Shown: one piece after another, positions 43,918 through 53,618 of the stretch | Layout of the letters: each line of letters opens with the position of its first letter | Numbering within the stretch: position 1 is the first letter of the stretch | DNA from: Nocardia higoensis | Lineage (GTDB): Bacteria > Actinomycetota > Actinomycetes > Mycobacteriales > Mycobacteriaceae | Assembly (NCBI RefSeq): GCF_015477835.1 | Contig: NZ_JADLQN010000001.1 | Location: 1,178,001 to 1,242,000 of the forward strand | Reading direction: 5' to 3' | DNA: 64,000 nt | The notes under the pieces: generated by a model | Seen by the model: the letters and a program-made list of their open reading frames with translations, nothing else | Database searches by the model: none | What the model was told of the DNA's origin: nothing | Position numbers and translations under genes: made by a program

Positions 43918-44723
43918 CGTGGCATCCGGCGCCAGACGAACCGGGGCAGCAGGCGCATGACGAAGAACATCGGCTGCAGCGCCCACGGCACCCACACCAC
44001 CTCCGAGCGTCGGCGTAGGCCGCGCACGACCGCGTCGGCGACCTGGTCGGGAGTGCTCGACAGCGGGGCGGGGTCCATCCCCTCGGTCATCCGGCCGACG
44101 ACGAAGCCGGGCCGCACCAACAGCAGCCGCACGCCGCTGCCGTGCAGTGCGTCGGAGAGTCCGCAGGCGAATCCGTCCAGGCCCGCCTTGGCGGAGCCGT
44201 AGACGTAATTCGCGCGCCGGACGCGAGCGCCCGCCACCGAACCGAACACGACGACGCGGCCGCTGCCCTGGGCGCGAAGGAGATTCGCGACGGTGGTCAG
44301 CACGCTCAGCTGGGCCACATAGTCGGTGTGCACGACCGCGATCGCGTGTGCCGGATCCTGTTCGGCACGCGCCTGGTCGCCGAGGATGCCGAAGGCGAGC
44401 ACCACCACGCCGAGCGGTCCGTGTTCGGCGGCGATCTTCTCCAGCAGGGCCTGGTGGCTCGTGGTGTCGTCGGCGTCGAATTCGACGGTGTGCACGGCGG
44501 CGGCTCCCGCCTCGCGCACCGCGGCGGACTCGGCGGCGAGTTCACCGCTGCGGCGGGCGGCCAGGATCACCGTCCGGCCGGGGGCGAGCCGCTGCGCCAC
44601 CCGCACGCCCATCTCACTGCGTCCGCCGAGCAGCAGCACCGCGCCGGCATCGATCTCTGCCGATCCCTTGGGCTCTCCCGAACCTCTGCGCTGTCCCGAA
44701 CCTCTGCGCTCTCCCGATCCCAT
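43914..44723 (-). CDS. Short-chain dehydrogenase (Rv2073c-like)
   Basis: The 269-residue SDR has an NAD(P) site in the form LLLGGRSEMGVRVAQRL, a VVFGSVAG strand and the YxxxK active site in YVYGSAKAGLDG. It resembles the DprE2-like group. The N-terminal 22 residues are a low-complexity repeat (GSGERRGSGQRRGSGEPKG). Its place directly before cobL and beside a biliverdin-reductase-like gene matches Rv2073c of M. tuberculosis. The substrate is not known. The stop is coupled to cobL. Confidence 0.87.
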   Translation of the reverse strand: MGSGERRGSGQRRGSGEPKGSAEIDAGAVLLLGGRSEMGVRVAQRLAPGRTVILAARRSGELAAESAAVREAGAAAVHTVEFDADDTTSHQALLEKIAAEHGPLGVVVLAFGILGDQARAEQDPAHAIAVVHTDYVAQLSVLTTVANLLRAQGSGRVVVFGSVAGARVRRANYVYGSAKAGLDGFACGLSDALHGSGVRLLLVRPGFVVGRMTEGMDPAPLSSTPDQVADAVVRGLRRRSEVVWVPWALQPMFFVMRLLPRFVWRRMPR

Positions 44724-44803
44724 GCGGCCAGTCTGTCATCCCGTCGCGACGGCGCGATATGGGCGTCACGCGGTCGCCCACAGACATCGGCTACCGTCGA
44801 CGG

Positions 44804-45202
44804 ATGCCGACCACCACCGCGCAGTTGACGCCCGCCGCCATCGAATTCACCACCGAACGGCATCTGGCCACCCTCACCACCCTGCGCGCCGACGGCACCC
44901 CCCACGTGGTCGCCGTGGGATTCACCTGGGACGCCGAGGCCGGTATCGCCCGCATCATCACCAACGACGGTTCGGTGAAGGTGCGCAATGTGCGCCGCTC
45001 GGGATACGCGGCGGTCAGCCAGGTCGACGGCCCGCGTTGGCTCACGCTGGAGGGCCCTGCCACCGTGCTCGACGATCCGGACAGCGTCGCCGAGGCGGTT
45101 CGCCGCTACGCCGGTCGCTACCGGCAGCCTCGCGAGAATCCGACACGCGTGGTGATCGCCGTCCAGGTGCGCAAGGTGCTCTCCTCGAGCACCTTGCGCT
45201 GA
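44804..45202 (+). CDS. F420H2-dependent biliverdin reductase-like protein (Rv2074 family)
   Basis: The 132-residue split-barrel protein has IEFTTERHLATLTTLRADGTPHVVAVGF, KVRNVRRSGYAAVSQVDGPRWLTLEGPA and a C-terminal VIAVQVRKVL. Similarity and gene order (next to the SDR and cobL) point to Rv2074, which reduces biliverdin with F420H2. The function is inferred by family and synteny. The following 45203-45461 holds no recognisable gene, repeat or hairpin. Confidence 0.82.
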   Translation: MPTTTAQLTPAAIEFTTERHLATLTTLRADGTPHVVAVGFTWDAEAGIARIITNDGSVKVRNVRRSGYAAVSQVDGPRWLTLEGPATVLDDPDSVAEAVRRYAGRYRQPRENPTRVVIAVQVRKVLSSSTLR

Positions 45203-45461
45203 TCGGGCGTCCCCGCCGAACATCTCCGGCTACCGGATGCCGGGCGGCGTCCTTCCCCTGCGCGGTCACCGCAGCGCAATCCCCGCACATCGTCAGCGCC
45301 CGACGAGGCCGCAGCGCCATGCCGTCGGCCGGTTGCGGTAGACCGCCTGCTGGGCCGAACCAAGCCGGCTCCGCCACCGCTCACCGGCCGTCGAACATCC
45401 CGAGCCGCTCATCGGCGGGCCGAACACGCCATAGGGCGAAGAGCTCACCGCCCGGAGCGAA

Positions 45462-46589
45462 TCACAGAACCGTGAGCCCGTGCGGGCGGTTGTTGACCGA
45501 CTCGCAGCCGTCCTCGGTGACGATGACGATGTCCTCGATGCGCGCGCCCCACGAGCCGCGGAAGTAGATGCCGGGCTCGATGCTGAACGCCATGCCGGGG
45601 CGCAATGTGAGGTCGTTGCCCGCGACGATGTAGGGCTCCTCGTGCACGGACAGACCGATGCCGTGCCCGGTGCGGTGCACGAAGGCGTCGCCGACCCCGG
45701 CCTCGGTCAGCAGGTCGCGCGCGGCGGCGTCCACCGATTCGGCGCTCACGCCGGGACGCACGGCGGCGACGGCGGCGGCCTGGGCCCGCTCGAGTTCGGC
45801 CATGCGACCCGCGATCTCCGGTGACGGCTCACCGAGGGCATAGGTGCGGGTGCAGTCGGAGAAATAGCCGGGTTCGACGGGGCCGCCGATGTCGACGACC
45901 ACCACGTCACCGCGCTCGATGCGCCGGTCGGAGACCCCGTGGTGCGGGTCGGCGCCGTGCGGTCCGCTGCCCACGATGACGAATTCGGCCGAGAGATGGC
46001 CTTCCTCGATCAGCGCCGCCTCGATGTCCGCGCCGACCTCGGCCTCGGTGCGCCCGGCCCGCAGGAATTCGCCCATCCGGGCGTGCACGCGGTCGATCGC
46101 GGCGCCCGCGCGGCGCAGCGCCTCGATCTCGGCGGCGTCCTTGATCATCCGCAGTTCCCGCAGCACCGGCGTCGCGGAGGTGGGCAGCCCGCTGAACGCG
46201 GCGGCCAGCGGAACGAGATGCAGCGCGGGCATGGCGTCGGCGACGGCGACCCGCGAGCCGGCGTGCAGGCTGGATTTCACGATCTGGTACGGATCGACCC
46301 CGTCGACCCAGTCCAGAACGCGCAGCCCGAGTTCACCCGCGGCCGAATCGGCCAGGCCGGGTAGTTCCAGCTTCGGCACCACGACCGACGGCGTCGCGCC
46401 GTCGGAGGTGATGACCAGGCAGGTCAGCCGTTCGAAGGACTGGGCCGCCGAACCGATGAGGTAGCGCAGATCCGGTCCGGGGGTGATGAGCAGTGCGTCG
46501 AGGCTGGCGGTGCGCATCGCGGTCACCGCGCGCTCGAGCCGGTCTCGGTAAACATCCGCCGCGAACCTGGCATGCGTGTGCGAACTCAT
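45462..46589 (-). CDS. pepE: M24-family Xaa-Pro peptidase (PepE/PepQ-like)
   Basis: The 375-residue protein has an N-terminal creatinase-like domain ([18 protein letters not shown]) and a C-terminal pita-bread domain with all five metal ligands: Asp in [22 protein letters not shown] (two), His in [18 protein letters not shown], Glu in [12 protein letters not shown] and Glu in ARIEDIVIV. It should cleave Xaa-Pro dipeptides. Gene order matches Rv2089c, followed by the exonuclease Rv2090. Confidence 0.92.
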   Translation of the reverse strand: MSSHTHARFAADVYRDRLERAVTAMRTASLDALLITPGPDLRYLIGSAAQSFERLTCLVITSDGATPSVVVPKLELPGLADSAAGELGLRVLDWVDGVDPYQIVKSSLHAGSRVAVADAMPALHLVPLAAAFSGLPTSATPVLRELRMIKDAAEIEALRRAGAAIDRVHARMGEFLRAGRTEAEVGADIEAALIEEGHLSAEFVIVGSGPHGADPHHGVSDRRIERGDVVVVDIGGPVEPGYFSDCTRTYALGEPSPEIAGRMAELERAQAAAVAAVRPGVSAESVDAAARDLLTEAGVGDAFVHRTGHGIGLSVHEEPYIVAGNDLTLRPGMAFSIEPGIYFRGSWGARIEDIVIVTEDGCESVNNRPHGLTVL

Positions 46590-46674
46590 ACCAGCCGACC
46601 CTACCCGCAGCGTGGGACCGCGCCGAGCACGTCACGAGGCGGGATCGTCGGTCCCGGGCGGTAGCCTCTGGCAG

Positions 46675-47640
46675 GTGACGTCTGCTGCGACTCCCGGCGG
46701 CCCGCTGCTGCTGCTCGACGGCGCCAGTCTCTGGTTCCGCGCCTTCCACGCCATCCCCGACAAGCTCACCGCCGAAGACGGCCGCTCGGTGAATGCGGTG
46801 CGCGGTTTCACCGACATGGTGGCCTCGCTGATCACCCGGTTCGGCCCGAGCAGGCTGGTGGTCGCCCTCGACCTGGACTGGCGGCCCCCGTTCCGGGTGG
46901 AGTTGGTCCCCTCCTACAAAGCCCACCGGGTGGCCGTCGAGGGACCACCCGACGCCGAGGAGGTGCCCGACCGGCTCACCCCGCAGGTCGAGATGATCCT
47001 CGAGGTCCTGGCCGCGGCGGGCATCGCCACCGGCGGCGCGCCCGGTCTGGAGGCCGACGACGTGCTGGGCACCCTCGCGCACCGCGAACGCGACGACGAG
47101 GTGATCGTCGTCAGCGGCGACCGTGATCTCCTGCAACTGGTCCGCGACGACCCCGCTCCCCCGGTCCGGGTGTTCTACGCCGGTCGCGGCCTGGCCAAGG
47201 CCGAACTGTTCGGCCCCGCCGAGGTCGCCGCCAAATACCATGTCCCTCAAAAGAACGCGGGCCCGGCCTACGCCGATCTCGCGACCCTGCGCGGCGACGC
47301 CTCCGACGGCCTGCCCGGCGTGGCGGGCATCGGCGAGAAGTCCGCGGCGACACTCATCGCACGCTTCGGATCACTGGAGGCGCTGCGCGCGGCGGTCGCC
47401 GACCCCGCGGCCGATCTCGCACCCGCCGCACGCGCGAAACTGATTGCGGCAGCGGACTATCTGGATGCGGCGGCGCCGGTGGTGCGCGTGGTCCGCGACG
47501 CGGAGATCGCACTCTCGCGCTCCGACCGCCTGCCCGCCGCACCCGCCGATCTCGACCGGCTGCTGGCCCTCGCCACCGCCTACAACGCCGAGAGCCCCGT
47601 CCAGCGGCTCGTCAAAGCTCTGGCGGCGCCACGCGGCTGA
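46675..47640 (+). CDS. 5'-3' exonuclease (Rv2090 family)
   Basis: The 321-residue nuclease is like the N-terminal domain of DNA polymerase I. It has [18 protein letters not shown], a metal-binding [25 protein letters not shown] and [12 protein letters not shown], and a helix-3-turn-helix segment ([27 protein letters not shown]). It should remove 5' flaps or RNA primers. It is separate from polA. GTG 46675 opens MTSAATPGG. It is divergent from pepE and convergent with the DUF4333 gene. Confidence 0.92.
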   Translation: MTSAATPGGPLLLLDGASLWFRAFHAIPDKLTAEDGRSVNAVRGFTDMVASLITRFGPSRLVVALDLDWRPPFRVELVPSYKAHRVAVEGPPDAEEVPDRLTPQVEMILEVLAAAGIATGGAPGLEADDVLGTLAHRERDDEVIVVSGDRDLLQLVRDDPAPPVRVFYAGRGLAKAELFGPAEVAAKYHVPQKNAGPAYADLATLRGDASDGLPGVAGIGEKSAATLIARFGSLEALRAAVADPAADLAPAARAKLIAAADYLDAAAPVVRVVRDAEIALSRSDRLPAAPADLDRLLALATAYNAESPVQRLVKALAAPRG

Positions 47641-47786
47641 CCCCAGCGGGCGTATCCGGTGTCGCCGTCGCGACAGACTGACGGGCGGACCCGCGGCCAC
47701 GACCGGTACGCAACCACCGTCGGTCAGGGCGACCCGTGCGCCGGTCGGGGCAACCGCCGGGCGCACCCACAGCCGGTCCGGAAACA

Positions 47787-47822
47787 GAACGAGCCCGCGC
47801 GGAGTTCCGCGCGGGCTCGTTC
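47787..47822. terminator. Strong bidirectional hairpin terminator
   Basis: A perfect 16-base inverted repeat (GAACGAGCCCGCGCGG and its complement) with a four-base loop lies in the gap between the convergent exonuclease and DUF4333 genes. It is followed by C-rich sequence rather than U, which is usual for GC-rich actinobacterial terminators. It can serve both strands. Confidence 0.85.
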
Positions 47823-47877
47823 ACCCCCCCCGATGTCGTACCGAGCGACCGTTACCGAATCGCCCAGCGGGAAGGCA

Positions 47878-48603
47878 CTAGCTGGGGCGGCCGACCTCGT
47901 AGGTGCCGTCCTCCTTGGTGACCTTGATGTTGACCTTCTTGTCCTCGCCGTTGACCTTCAGCGTGCACTGGAAGGTGTGGTCGATCTCCACCTTCTGGTC
48001 CGCCGGGCAGGAGACGTCGGCGACGTCGGTGATGCCGTAGGAGTCCTTCAGCACCGACGAGACGCCGTTCTGCACGGCGTTCTGGTCCAGCTTGTCGGTG
48101 GCGGTGAGCAACAGCACCAGCGTGACGATGCCGCCGAGAACGAGCACGCCGACCACGGCCAAGCCGATGATCAGGCCGGTCTTGCCACCGGAGCGCTGTG
48201 GCTGCTGCCCCGGGGCCTGCCCCCACTGCTGCTGAGGTTGCGGCTGACCGGGCGTCTGGCCCCAGGATTGTTGCGGCTGTCCCGGGGTCTGCCCCCACTG
48301 CTGCTGAGGCTGCGGCTGACCGGGCGTCTGCCCCCATTGCTGCGCTGGCTGCGGCTGACCGGGCGTCTGACCCCACGGCTGCTGGGGCTGACCGCCGGTC
48401 TGGCCCCACTGCTGCTGCGGCTGGCCCCACTGCTGCTGAGCCTGATTCGGGTCGGCCCACTGCTGGGTCGGCTGGACGGGCGGAGTCTGCCCACCCCACT
48501 GCTGGGTCGGGCCCGCGGCGCCGGGCGGCTGCTGGCCACTCCACACCTGGGTGGGATCGTTGCGTCCCTCCCCCGCTTCGTTCGGTCCAAACGGGCCGCT
48601 CAT
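47878..48603 (-). CDS. DUF4333 membrane protein with Gln/Trp/Pro-rich repeat tail
   Basis: The 241-residue protein has a cytoplasmic N-terminal region of about 140 residues built of QQWGQTPGQPQP-like repeats. A single membrane helix follows (LIIGLAVVGVLVLGGIVTLVLLL), then an extracytoplasmic DUF4333 domain (VSCPADQ, FQCTLKVNGEDKKVNIKVT, ending GTYEVGRPS). It corresponds in position to the membrane protein Rv2091c. Repeated Q/P/W-rich tails may self-associate. The function is unknown. A shorter paralogue is at 15079-15612. Confidence 0.87.
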   Translation of the reverse strand: MSGPFGPNEAGEGRNDPTQVWSGQQPPGAAGPTQQWGGQTPPVQPTQQWADPNQAQQQWGQPQQQWGQTGGQPQQPWGQTPGQPQPAQQWGQTPGQPQPQQQWGQTPGQPQQSWGQTPGQPQPQQQWGQAPGQQPQRSGGKTGLIIGLAVVGVLVLGGIVTLVLLLTATDKLDQNAVQNGVSSVLKDSYGITDVADVSCPADQKVEIDHTFQCTLKVNGEDKKVNIKVTKEDGTYEVGRPS

Positions 48604-48721
48604 TGGTTGCCTCCACTCGCATCGTTACTCATACGGTAGCCCCCCGACAGGGTCCGGTCGCACAGCACGACAGCTCCGCCACAGTCGGTACGCGAAAGAA
48701 ATCAAAGCACAGACGTACCCA

Positions 48722-51451
48722 CTACGCGGCGTCCACCGCCACGACACCCCGCCGGATGGCGCGCACCGCCTTGGCCGCCGTGGAAGCCACTTCGGTGTCG
48801 TCGGCGGTGTTGTGGATCTGGTCGAGCAGGTCGATCACCTGCCTGCACCAACGGACGAAATCGCCCGCCGACAGCGGGGTGCCCTGATCACCTCCCGCCA
48901 GCAACGCCTCGGCCAATCCGTCGCCGCGCGCCCACAGGTGGACACCGGTGACGAAGCCGAGATCCGGCTCCCTGGTGGGCGGCAGTTTGTGGCGGGCCTC
49001 GTCCCCGCGCAACTCGCTCCAGATGTCGATCGTCGCGCCGACGGCCCGCTTGACCGGCTGCGTCGGACCGGCCGGACCGAGATAACCGCCTTCCTGCCGG
49101 GATTCGTAGACCAGGATCGACACCACCGCGGCCAGCTCGGCCGGACCCAGCCCGCGCCACACGCCGCGGCGCAGACATTCGGCCACCACCAGATCACTCT
49201 CGGCGTAGATGCGCGCCAGCCTGCGCCCGTCGGCGGTGACCTCACCCTCGTGCACGAAGCCGCGTTCCTCGAGCAGGCCGAGGATGCGGTCGAAGGTGCG
49301 TGCCAGCGAGTTCGTGGTGGCGGCAACCTTCTGGCGCATGCTCTCGGTCTCGCGCAGGATCCGGTTGTAGCGTTCACCGATGCGACTCATCTGCTCGCGA
49401 TCCGGACGCTTGTGCGCCGGATGCGCGCGCAGGGTGCGCCGCAGCGTCTCGAGTTCACGGTCCTCGGCGGCCTCGGAGCGCTTGCCCCGGCGCGCGTGCC
49501 CCGGCGCGCTGATGCCGGTACTGCGCAGGGCCGAGGCGAGATCGCGACGGGTGCGTGCGGTGCGGTGATCGACCCGGCGCGGCAGCCGCATGTGCCCGAG
49601 CGTCTCGGCGGGCACCGGGAAGTCGTGCACCGAGACCCGGCCCGCCCACTTGTCCTCGGTGAGCACCAGCGGACGCGGGTCACCCGGGGTGGCATCGGGT
49701 TCCAGGACGACAGCCAGGCCCATGCGACGCCCGGACGGGATCGCCACGACGTCACCGCGGCGCAGCGAGACCAGCGCCTGCACCGCCTGCCCGCGGCGAT
49801 CGGACCGGCTCTGCTGGAGCAACTGGCGTTCGCGCTGCTTGATCCGCTCGCGCAGCGCGATGTACTCCAGGAAACCGCCCTCGGCGCCGCCGAGCTGATC
49901 GCGCAGACCGCGCAGCTGTCCTTCGTTGCGTTCGATGCCCCGCACCAGCCCGACCACCGAACGATCGGCCTGGAACTGGGCGAAGGACCGCTCGAGCAGC
50001 GCCCGCGCCTCGGCCGCACCCATCCGGTCGATCAGATTGATCGACATGTTGTAGCCGGGCTTGAAGGAACTGCGCAGCGGATAGGTGCGGGTGGAGGCCA
50101 GACCGGCCACGGCGCTGGTGTCGACCTCGGGCTGCCAGAGCACCACCGCGTGGCCCTCGACGTCGATACCGCGCCGCCCCGCCCGCCCGGTCAGCTGGGT
50201 GTATTCGCCAGGAGTCAGTTCGGCGTGCGTTTCGCCGTTGAACTTCACCAGCCGTTCGAGCACCACCGTCCTGGCGGGCATGTTGATGCCCAGGGCGAGG
50301 GTCTCGGTGGCGAACACGGCGCGGACCAGGCCGCGCACGAACAGTTCCTCGACGGTGTGCCGGAAGGCGGGCAGCATGCCCGCGTGGTGGGCGGCCAGCC
50401 CGCGGTGCAGCGCCTCCCGCCACTCCCAGTAACCGAGCACCTCGAGATCACCCTTGGGCAGATCGCCGGTGTGCTTCTCGATCACCGCGTCGATCTCCGC
50501 GGCGTCGGCGGACCTGCTCAGATCCAGCCGCGACCGCAGGCACTGGGCCAGCGCGCCGTCACAGCCCGCACGGCTGAAGATGAAGGTGATCGCGGGCAGC
50601 AGCCCTTCCTCGTCCAGCTTGGCCAGCACCTCCGGGCGCGGCAGCGGGCGGAACATACGCCGCGGCCCGCCTCGACCGCGCGGCCCGCCCCAGCTCTCCA
50701 TCCGGTCGGCTTCCTCGCGGTGCTTGATGTAGCGCACCAGTTCCCCGTCGACGACCACCTTCTGCTGGCTGGATTCGCTGTCGAACAGGTCGAACATCCG
50801 CCGCCCGACCATGACGTGCTGCCACAACGGCACCGGCCTGGTCTCATCGACCACCACGGTGGTGTCACCGCGCACCGTGCCCATCCACGCGCCGAACTCC
50901 TCGGCATTGCTGACCGTGGCCGAGAGACTGACCAACCGCACCTCCTCGGGCAGGTGCAGGATGACCTCCTCCCACACCGCGCCGCGGAACCGGTCGGCGA
51001 GGAAGTGCACCTCGTCCATGACCACATACGACAGCCCGCGCAGCGCGTCGGAGGAGGCGTAGAGCATATTGCGCAGCACCTCGGTGGTCATCACCACCAC
51101 CGGCGCGCCCGGGTTGATCGACTGATCACCGGTGAGCAGGCCGACGTTCTCACGGCCGTGGCGCGCGGTCAGGTCGGCGAACTTCTGATTGGACAGCGCC
51201 TTGATCGGCGTGGTGTAGAAACACTTGCCGCCCGCCGCCAAGGCCAGATGCACCGCGAACTCCCCGACCACGGTCTTGCCCGCGCCGGTCGGCGCGCAGA
51301 CCAGCACCCCGTGCCCGTCCTCGAGAGCCGCGCACGCCTCACGCTGGAAGGGATCGAGGGTGAAGCTCAGCGCCGCGGAGAATTCGTCCAGCTCGCTCGT
51401 TCGCGACCCCAGGTTGTTCACCTGTCCGAGGGTATCGGAGGACGCCGACAC
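48722..51451 (-). CDS. helY: DEAD/DEAH-box helicase HelY (Mtr4/Ski2-like)
   Basis: The 909-residue superfamily 2 helicase has Walker A in CAPTGAGKTVVGEFAV, motif Ia TTPIKALSNQKF, the DEVH box (YVVMDEVHFLADRFRG), motif III SLSATVSN and motif VI LTGRAGRRGIDVEGHAVV. It has the extended C-terminal Ski2/Mtr4 architecture, suggesting RNA unwinding in turnover. It matches Rv2092c in sequence type and position. In M. tuberculosis the next gene upstream is tatC. Here it is the kinase of the defence island, 59 bases away. Confidence 0.94.
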   Translation of the reverse strand: MSASSDTLGQVNNLGSRTSELDEFSAALSFTLDPFQREACAALEDGHGVLVCAPTGAGKTVVGEFAVHLALAAGGKCFYTTPIKALSNQKFADLTARHGRENVGLLTGDQSINPGAPVVVMTTEVLRNMLYASSDALRGLSYVVMDEVHFLADRFRGAVWEEVILHLPEEVRLVSLSATVSNAEEFGAWMGTVRGDTTVVVDETRPVPLWQHVMVGRRMFDLFDSESSQQKVVVDGELVRYIKHREEADRMESWGGPRGRGGPRRMFRPLPRPEVLAKLDEEGLLPAITFIFSRAGCDGALAQCLRSRLDLSRSADAAEIDAVIEKHTGDLPKGDLEVLGYWEWREALHRGLAAHHAGMLPAFRHTVEELFVRGLVRAVFATETLALGINMPARTVVLERLVKFNGETHAELTPGEYTQLTGRAGRRGIDVEGHAVVLWQPEVDTSAVAGLASTRTYPLRSSFKPGYNMSINLIDRMGAAEARALLERSFAQFQADRSVVGLVRGIERNEGQLRGLRDQLGGAEGGFLEYIALRERIKQRERQLLQQSRSDRRGQAVQALVSLRRGDVVAIPSGRRMGLAVVLEPDATPGDPRPLVLTEDKWAGRVSVHDFPVPAETLGHMRLPRRVDHRTARTRRDLASALRSTGISAPGHARRGKRSEAAEDRELETLRRTLRAHPAHKRPDREQMSRIGERYNRILRETESMRQKVAATTNSLARTFDRILGLLEERGFVHEGEVTADGRRLARIYAESDLVVAECLRRGVWRGLGPAELAAVVSILVYESRQEGGYLGPAGPTQPVKRAVGATIDIWSELRGDEARHKLPPTREPDLGFVTGVHLWARGDGLAEALLAGGDQGTPLSAGDFVRWCRQVIDLLDQIHNTADDTEVASTAAKAVRAIRRGVVAVDAA

Positions 51452-51510
51452 CGGTCGCCCGGATTTCGCGACGCCGCCCCTCGTACGGCCGGGTGTAGGC
51501 AGGGCCGCCG

Positions 51511-52971
51511 TCAGTCCGCTTCGATACCTCTGATCGAGGCCGCCAGTTCGACCACACGACGGTCCTGTTCCCCGTAGCGAATCGCCATCTGGCGGTAGAG
51601 TCGCCGCAGCCTCGTCACCGCGGCACTTCTGTCACCGAGGTTCACTTCGCACGCAGCCAACCTTCGTTGACAGAACATCACCTGCTCGTCGTAGGGACCA
51701 CGTTCAGCGGTGAGTTCTTCGACGAGATCGCGGTACGCAGCGGCTGCCGCGGCATAGGTCCCGTTCTCGAAGCGTAGGTCGGCGAGCTGCAGGCGGGCTT
51801 CGATGATGTCCGCATCCCGGGAGCCGAACAGTGGCACAGCTACGTCCAGCACAGTTTCCAGCGCGTGTAGTGCCGGGGCGTAATGCGAGTCGTCGGCCAG
51901 ATCGCGTGCTCGCTCGATGGCACGGTGCAGATCGCCACGACTGATGTCGTCTTCCATCAGGAGATCCGCTTGCTCCGCCGCGACAGTGACAGGACGTGCG
52001 GATGCGCCGTCTGCCGCATCCCTCGGGGATATTCCTGTCACACCGACAGCTCGGGCATACAGGAACGCCGGACCGGACGCGTCACCGATCTCGGCCAGCC
52101 CATCCAGCCCGGTCGCGTGTCGGAGCAGGACAGCATGCACCGTGGTCGCGTCGGCGGGCCGCTGGTCGGGTGATTTGGCGAGCATGCTCATGATGAGCTC
52201 GGCCATATCGGCTGGGATCTCGGGGCAGCTCTCGCGAATGTCCGGGGAGGGACGGTGAACTTGGTTCTGCCACACCGTGTACGGCGTGCTGCCGATCATC
52301 ACCCGATCCCCGGTGAGCAGTTCGTGCAGTACCAGGCCGAGGGCGTAGAGGTCGGTCTGCGCGACCACTGGTCGACCCTCGACCTGTTCGGGTGCCATGA
52401 ACGCGGGGGTGCCGAGGGTGCGGCCGGTGCTGGTGTAGCGGGTCATGTCGGTGTCGAGGACGACCGCGAGCCCGAAGTCGACGACTTTCACGGTGCCGTC
52501 GGCGCACAGCATGAGATTCGACGGTTTCAGATCCCGGTGGTAGATGCGGTGCCGATGGGTCGCCGCGAGTACGGCCGCGACCTGCGCCCCCAGGGTGGCG
52601 ACGACACCGACCGCGAGCGGACCGTGCCGATCCAGGAGTTCGCCGAAGGTGATTCCTTCGATGTATTCCATCACCAGGTAGGGGCGCTCGGGATTGCCCG
52701 GGACCGTACCGGCGTCGTGGATCACAGGCATGCCGGGATGGTGCAGCCGCGCCATGACTTCGGCTTCACGGAAGAACCGCTTGGTCCAGTCCGGATCGCC
52801 GTCGAGGCTTTCATGGGTGAGTTTCACGGCTATCCGCCGCTTCAGGTGGCGATCGAATCCTTCGTGGACCTGTCCCATTCCCCCCGCGCCGATCTGCCCG
52901 ACCAGTTCGTATCGACCTCCGACGACCTGCGGTTGCACTGCCGCTACCTCCGTGAATCCCTGGTCGGTCAC
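51511..52971 (-). CDS. Cytosolic Ser/Thr protein kinase with helical repeat tail, last gene of a methylase operon
   Basis: The 486-residue protein has a complete Hanks-type kinase domain: GAGGMGQVHEG, invariant Lys about residue 50 (IAVKLTH), catalytic loop YHRDLKPSNLM, DFG in VVDFGLAVVL and the APE region FMAPEQVEG. A C-terminal half of about 180 residues is helical and TPR-like (ALETVLDVAVPLFGSRDADIIEARLQLADL, MFCQRRLAACEVNLGDRSAAVTRL). No membrane segment is present, unlike PknB-type receptors. It starts at GTG 52971, overlapping the specificity-like gene by GTGA, and so is co-translated with a DNA methylase. The substrate may be that methylase. This is inference by analogy to PglW/PglX. 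Confidence 0.9.
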   Translation of the reverse strand: MTDQGFTEVAAVQPQVVGGRYELVGQIGAGGMGQVHEGFDRHLKRRIAVKLTHESLDGDPDWTKRFFREAEVMARLHHPGMPVIHDAGTVPGNPERPYLVMEYIEGITFGELLDRHGPLAVGVVATLGAQVAAVLAATHRHRIYHRDLKPSNLMLCADGTVKVVDFGLAVVLDTDMTRYTSTGRTLGTPAFMAPEQVEGRPVVAQTDLYALGLVLHELLTGDRVMIGSTPYTVWQNQVHRPSPDIRESCPEIPADMAELIMSMLAKSPDQRPADATTVHAVLLRHATGLDGLAEIGDASGPAFLYARAVGVTGISPRDAADGASARPVTVAAEQADLLMEDDISRGDLHRAIERARDLADDSHYAPALHALETVLDVAVPLFGSRDADIIEARLQLADLRFENGTYAAAAAAYRDLVEELTAERGPYDEQVMFCQRRLAACEVNLGDRSAAVTRLRRLYRQMAIRYGEQDRRVVELAASIRGIEAD

Positions 52972-53618
52972 CTACCGCGGCGGTCGTCGAGGGCGGGCCG
53001 CAAGGTTCCTGTGGCAAGTCCTCCGATGCCCGCGCGCATCACACCTTCGATGCTCGCACGCCGACGCCGCCAGGACGACTCGAGCTCGACAAGCCCCAGG
53101 AAGGCGGCGCCGCGGCGGCGTTGTTCGGTGAGCGGGATGCGCGGGACTCGGACCTGGTAGAGATCGAGAGGTCTCCCCTCGGCGGCCTCGAGCGCACCTC
53201 GCAGCACGCAGGCGAGGAACCAGGCGTCCAGCGTTTCCGGGTGGCCGCGGAGAAGGTGGATTCCGGGACCGAGCAGCACACCGTCCTGCGAACACACCCC
53301 GACCGCCGCGTCCGCTCCCATGACGACCGCGACGTCACCCGCGCGGACAGTGACGGCTCCGGGCGTGTCGGCCGAACCCCAGCGGGAAGGAGGCCGGTCG
53401 AGGCGAACGTCCTTCGCTGTCAGCAGCGCGACCGTGCCGCCACCTACCCCGACCGTCGGCGGCGACTGGTGGACCGACAACGCCGTGGCCCCGATCAGAT
53501 CCTCGATGGCGACGGCACCCCGAGTCGTCGCGTCCGCGATCAGTTCGGGCGGTGTCACGAGCGGTTCTTCGAGCAAGGCGGACCGGAGTGCGGCGTAGTC
53601 GTCTCGACGGTCGGTCAT
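52968..53618 (-). CDS. Stand-alone half of a type I specificity-like subunit
   Basis: The 216-residue protein resembles one target-recognition half of HsdS. Its core (VRAGDVAVVMGADAAVGVC, VLLGPGIHLLRGHPETLDAWFLACVL, VRVPRIPLTEQRRRGAAF, then a helical region ESSWRRRRASIEGVMRAGI) aligns by eye with the C-terminal part of the preceding methylase, starting from the same VRAGDV. The pair could form a two-half specificity unit. It overlaps both neighbours (ATGA with the methylase, GTGA with the kinase). The DNA target is unknown. Confidence 0.78.
   Translation of the reverse strand: MTDRRDDYAALRSALLEEPLVTPPELIADATTRGAVAIEDLIGATALSVHQSPPTVGVGGGTVALLTAKDVRLDRPPSRWGSADTPGAVTVRAGDVAVVMGADAAVGVCSQDGVLLGPGIHLLRGHPETLDAWFLACVLRGALEAAEGRPLDLYQVRVPRIPLTEQRRRGAAFLGLVELESSWRRRRASIEGVMRAGIGGLATGTLRPALDDRRGR

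Noticed and set aside
45203..45461. Small gene between the biliverdin-reductase-like gene and pepE
   Set aside because: Short frames on both strands have Arg/Pro-rich shadow-like translations and no ribosome-binding site.
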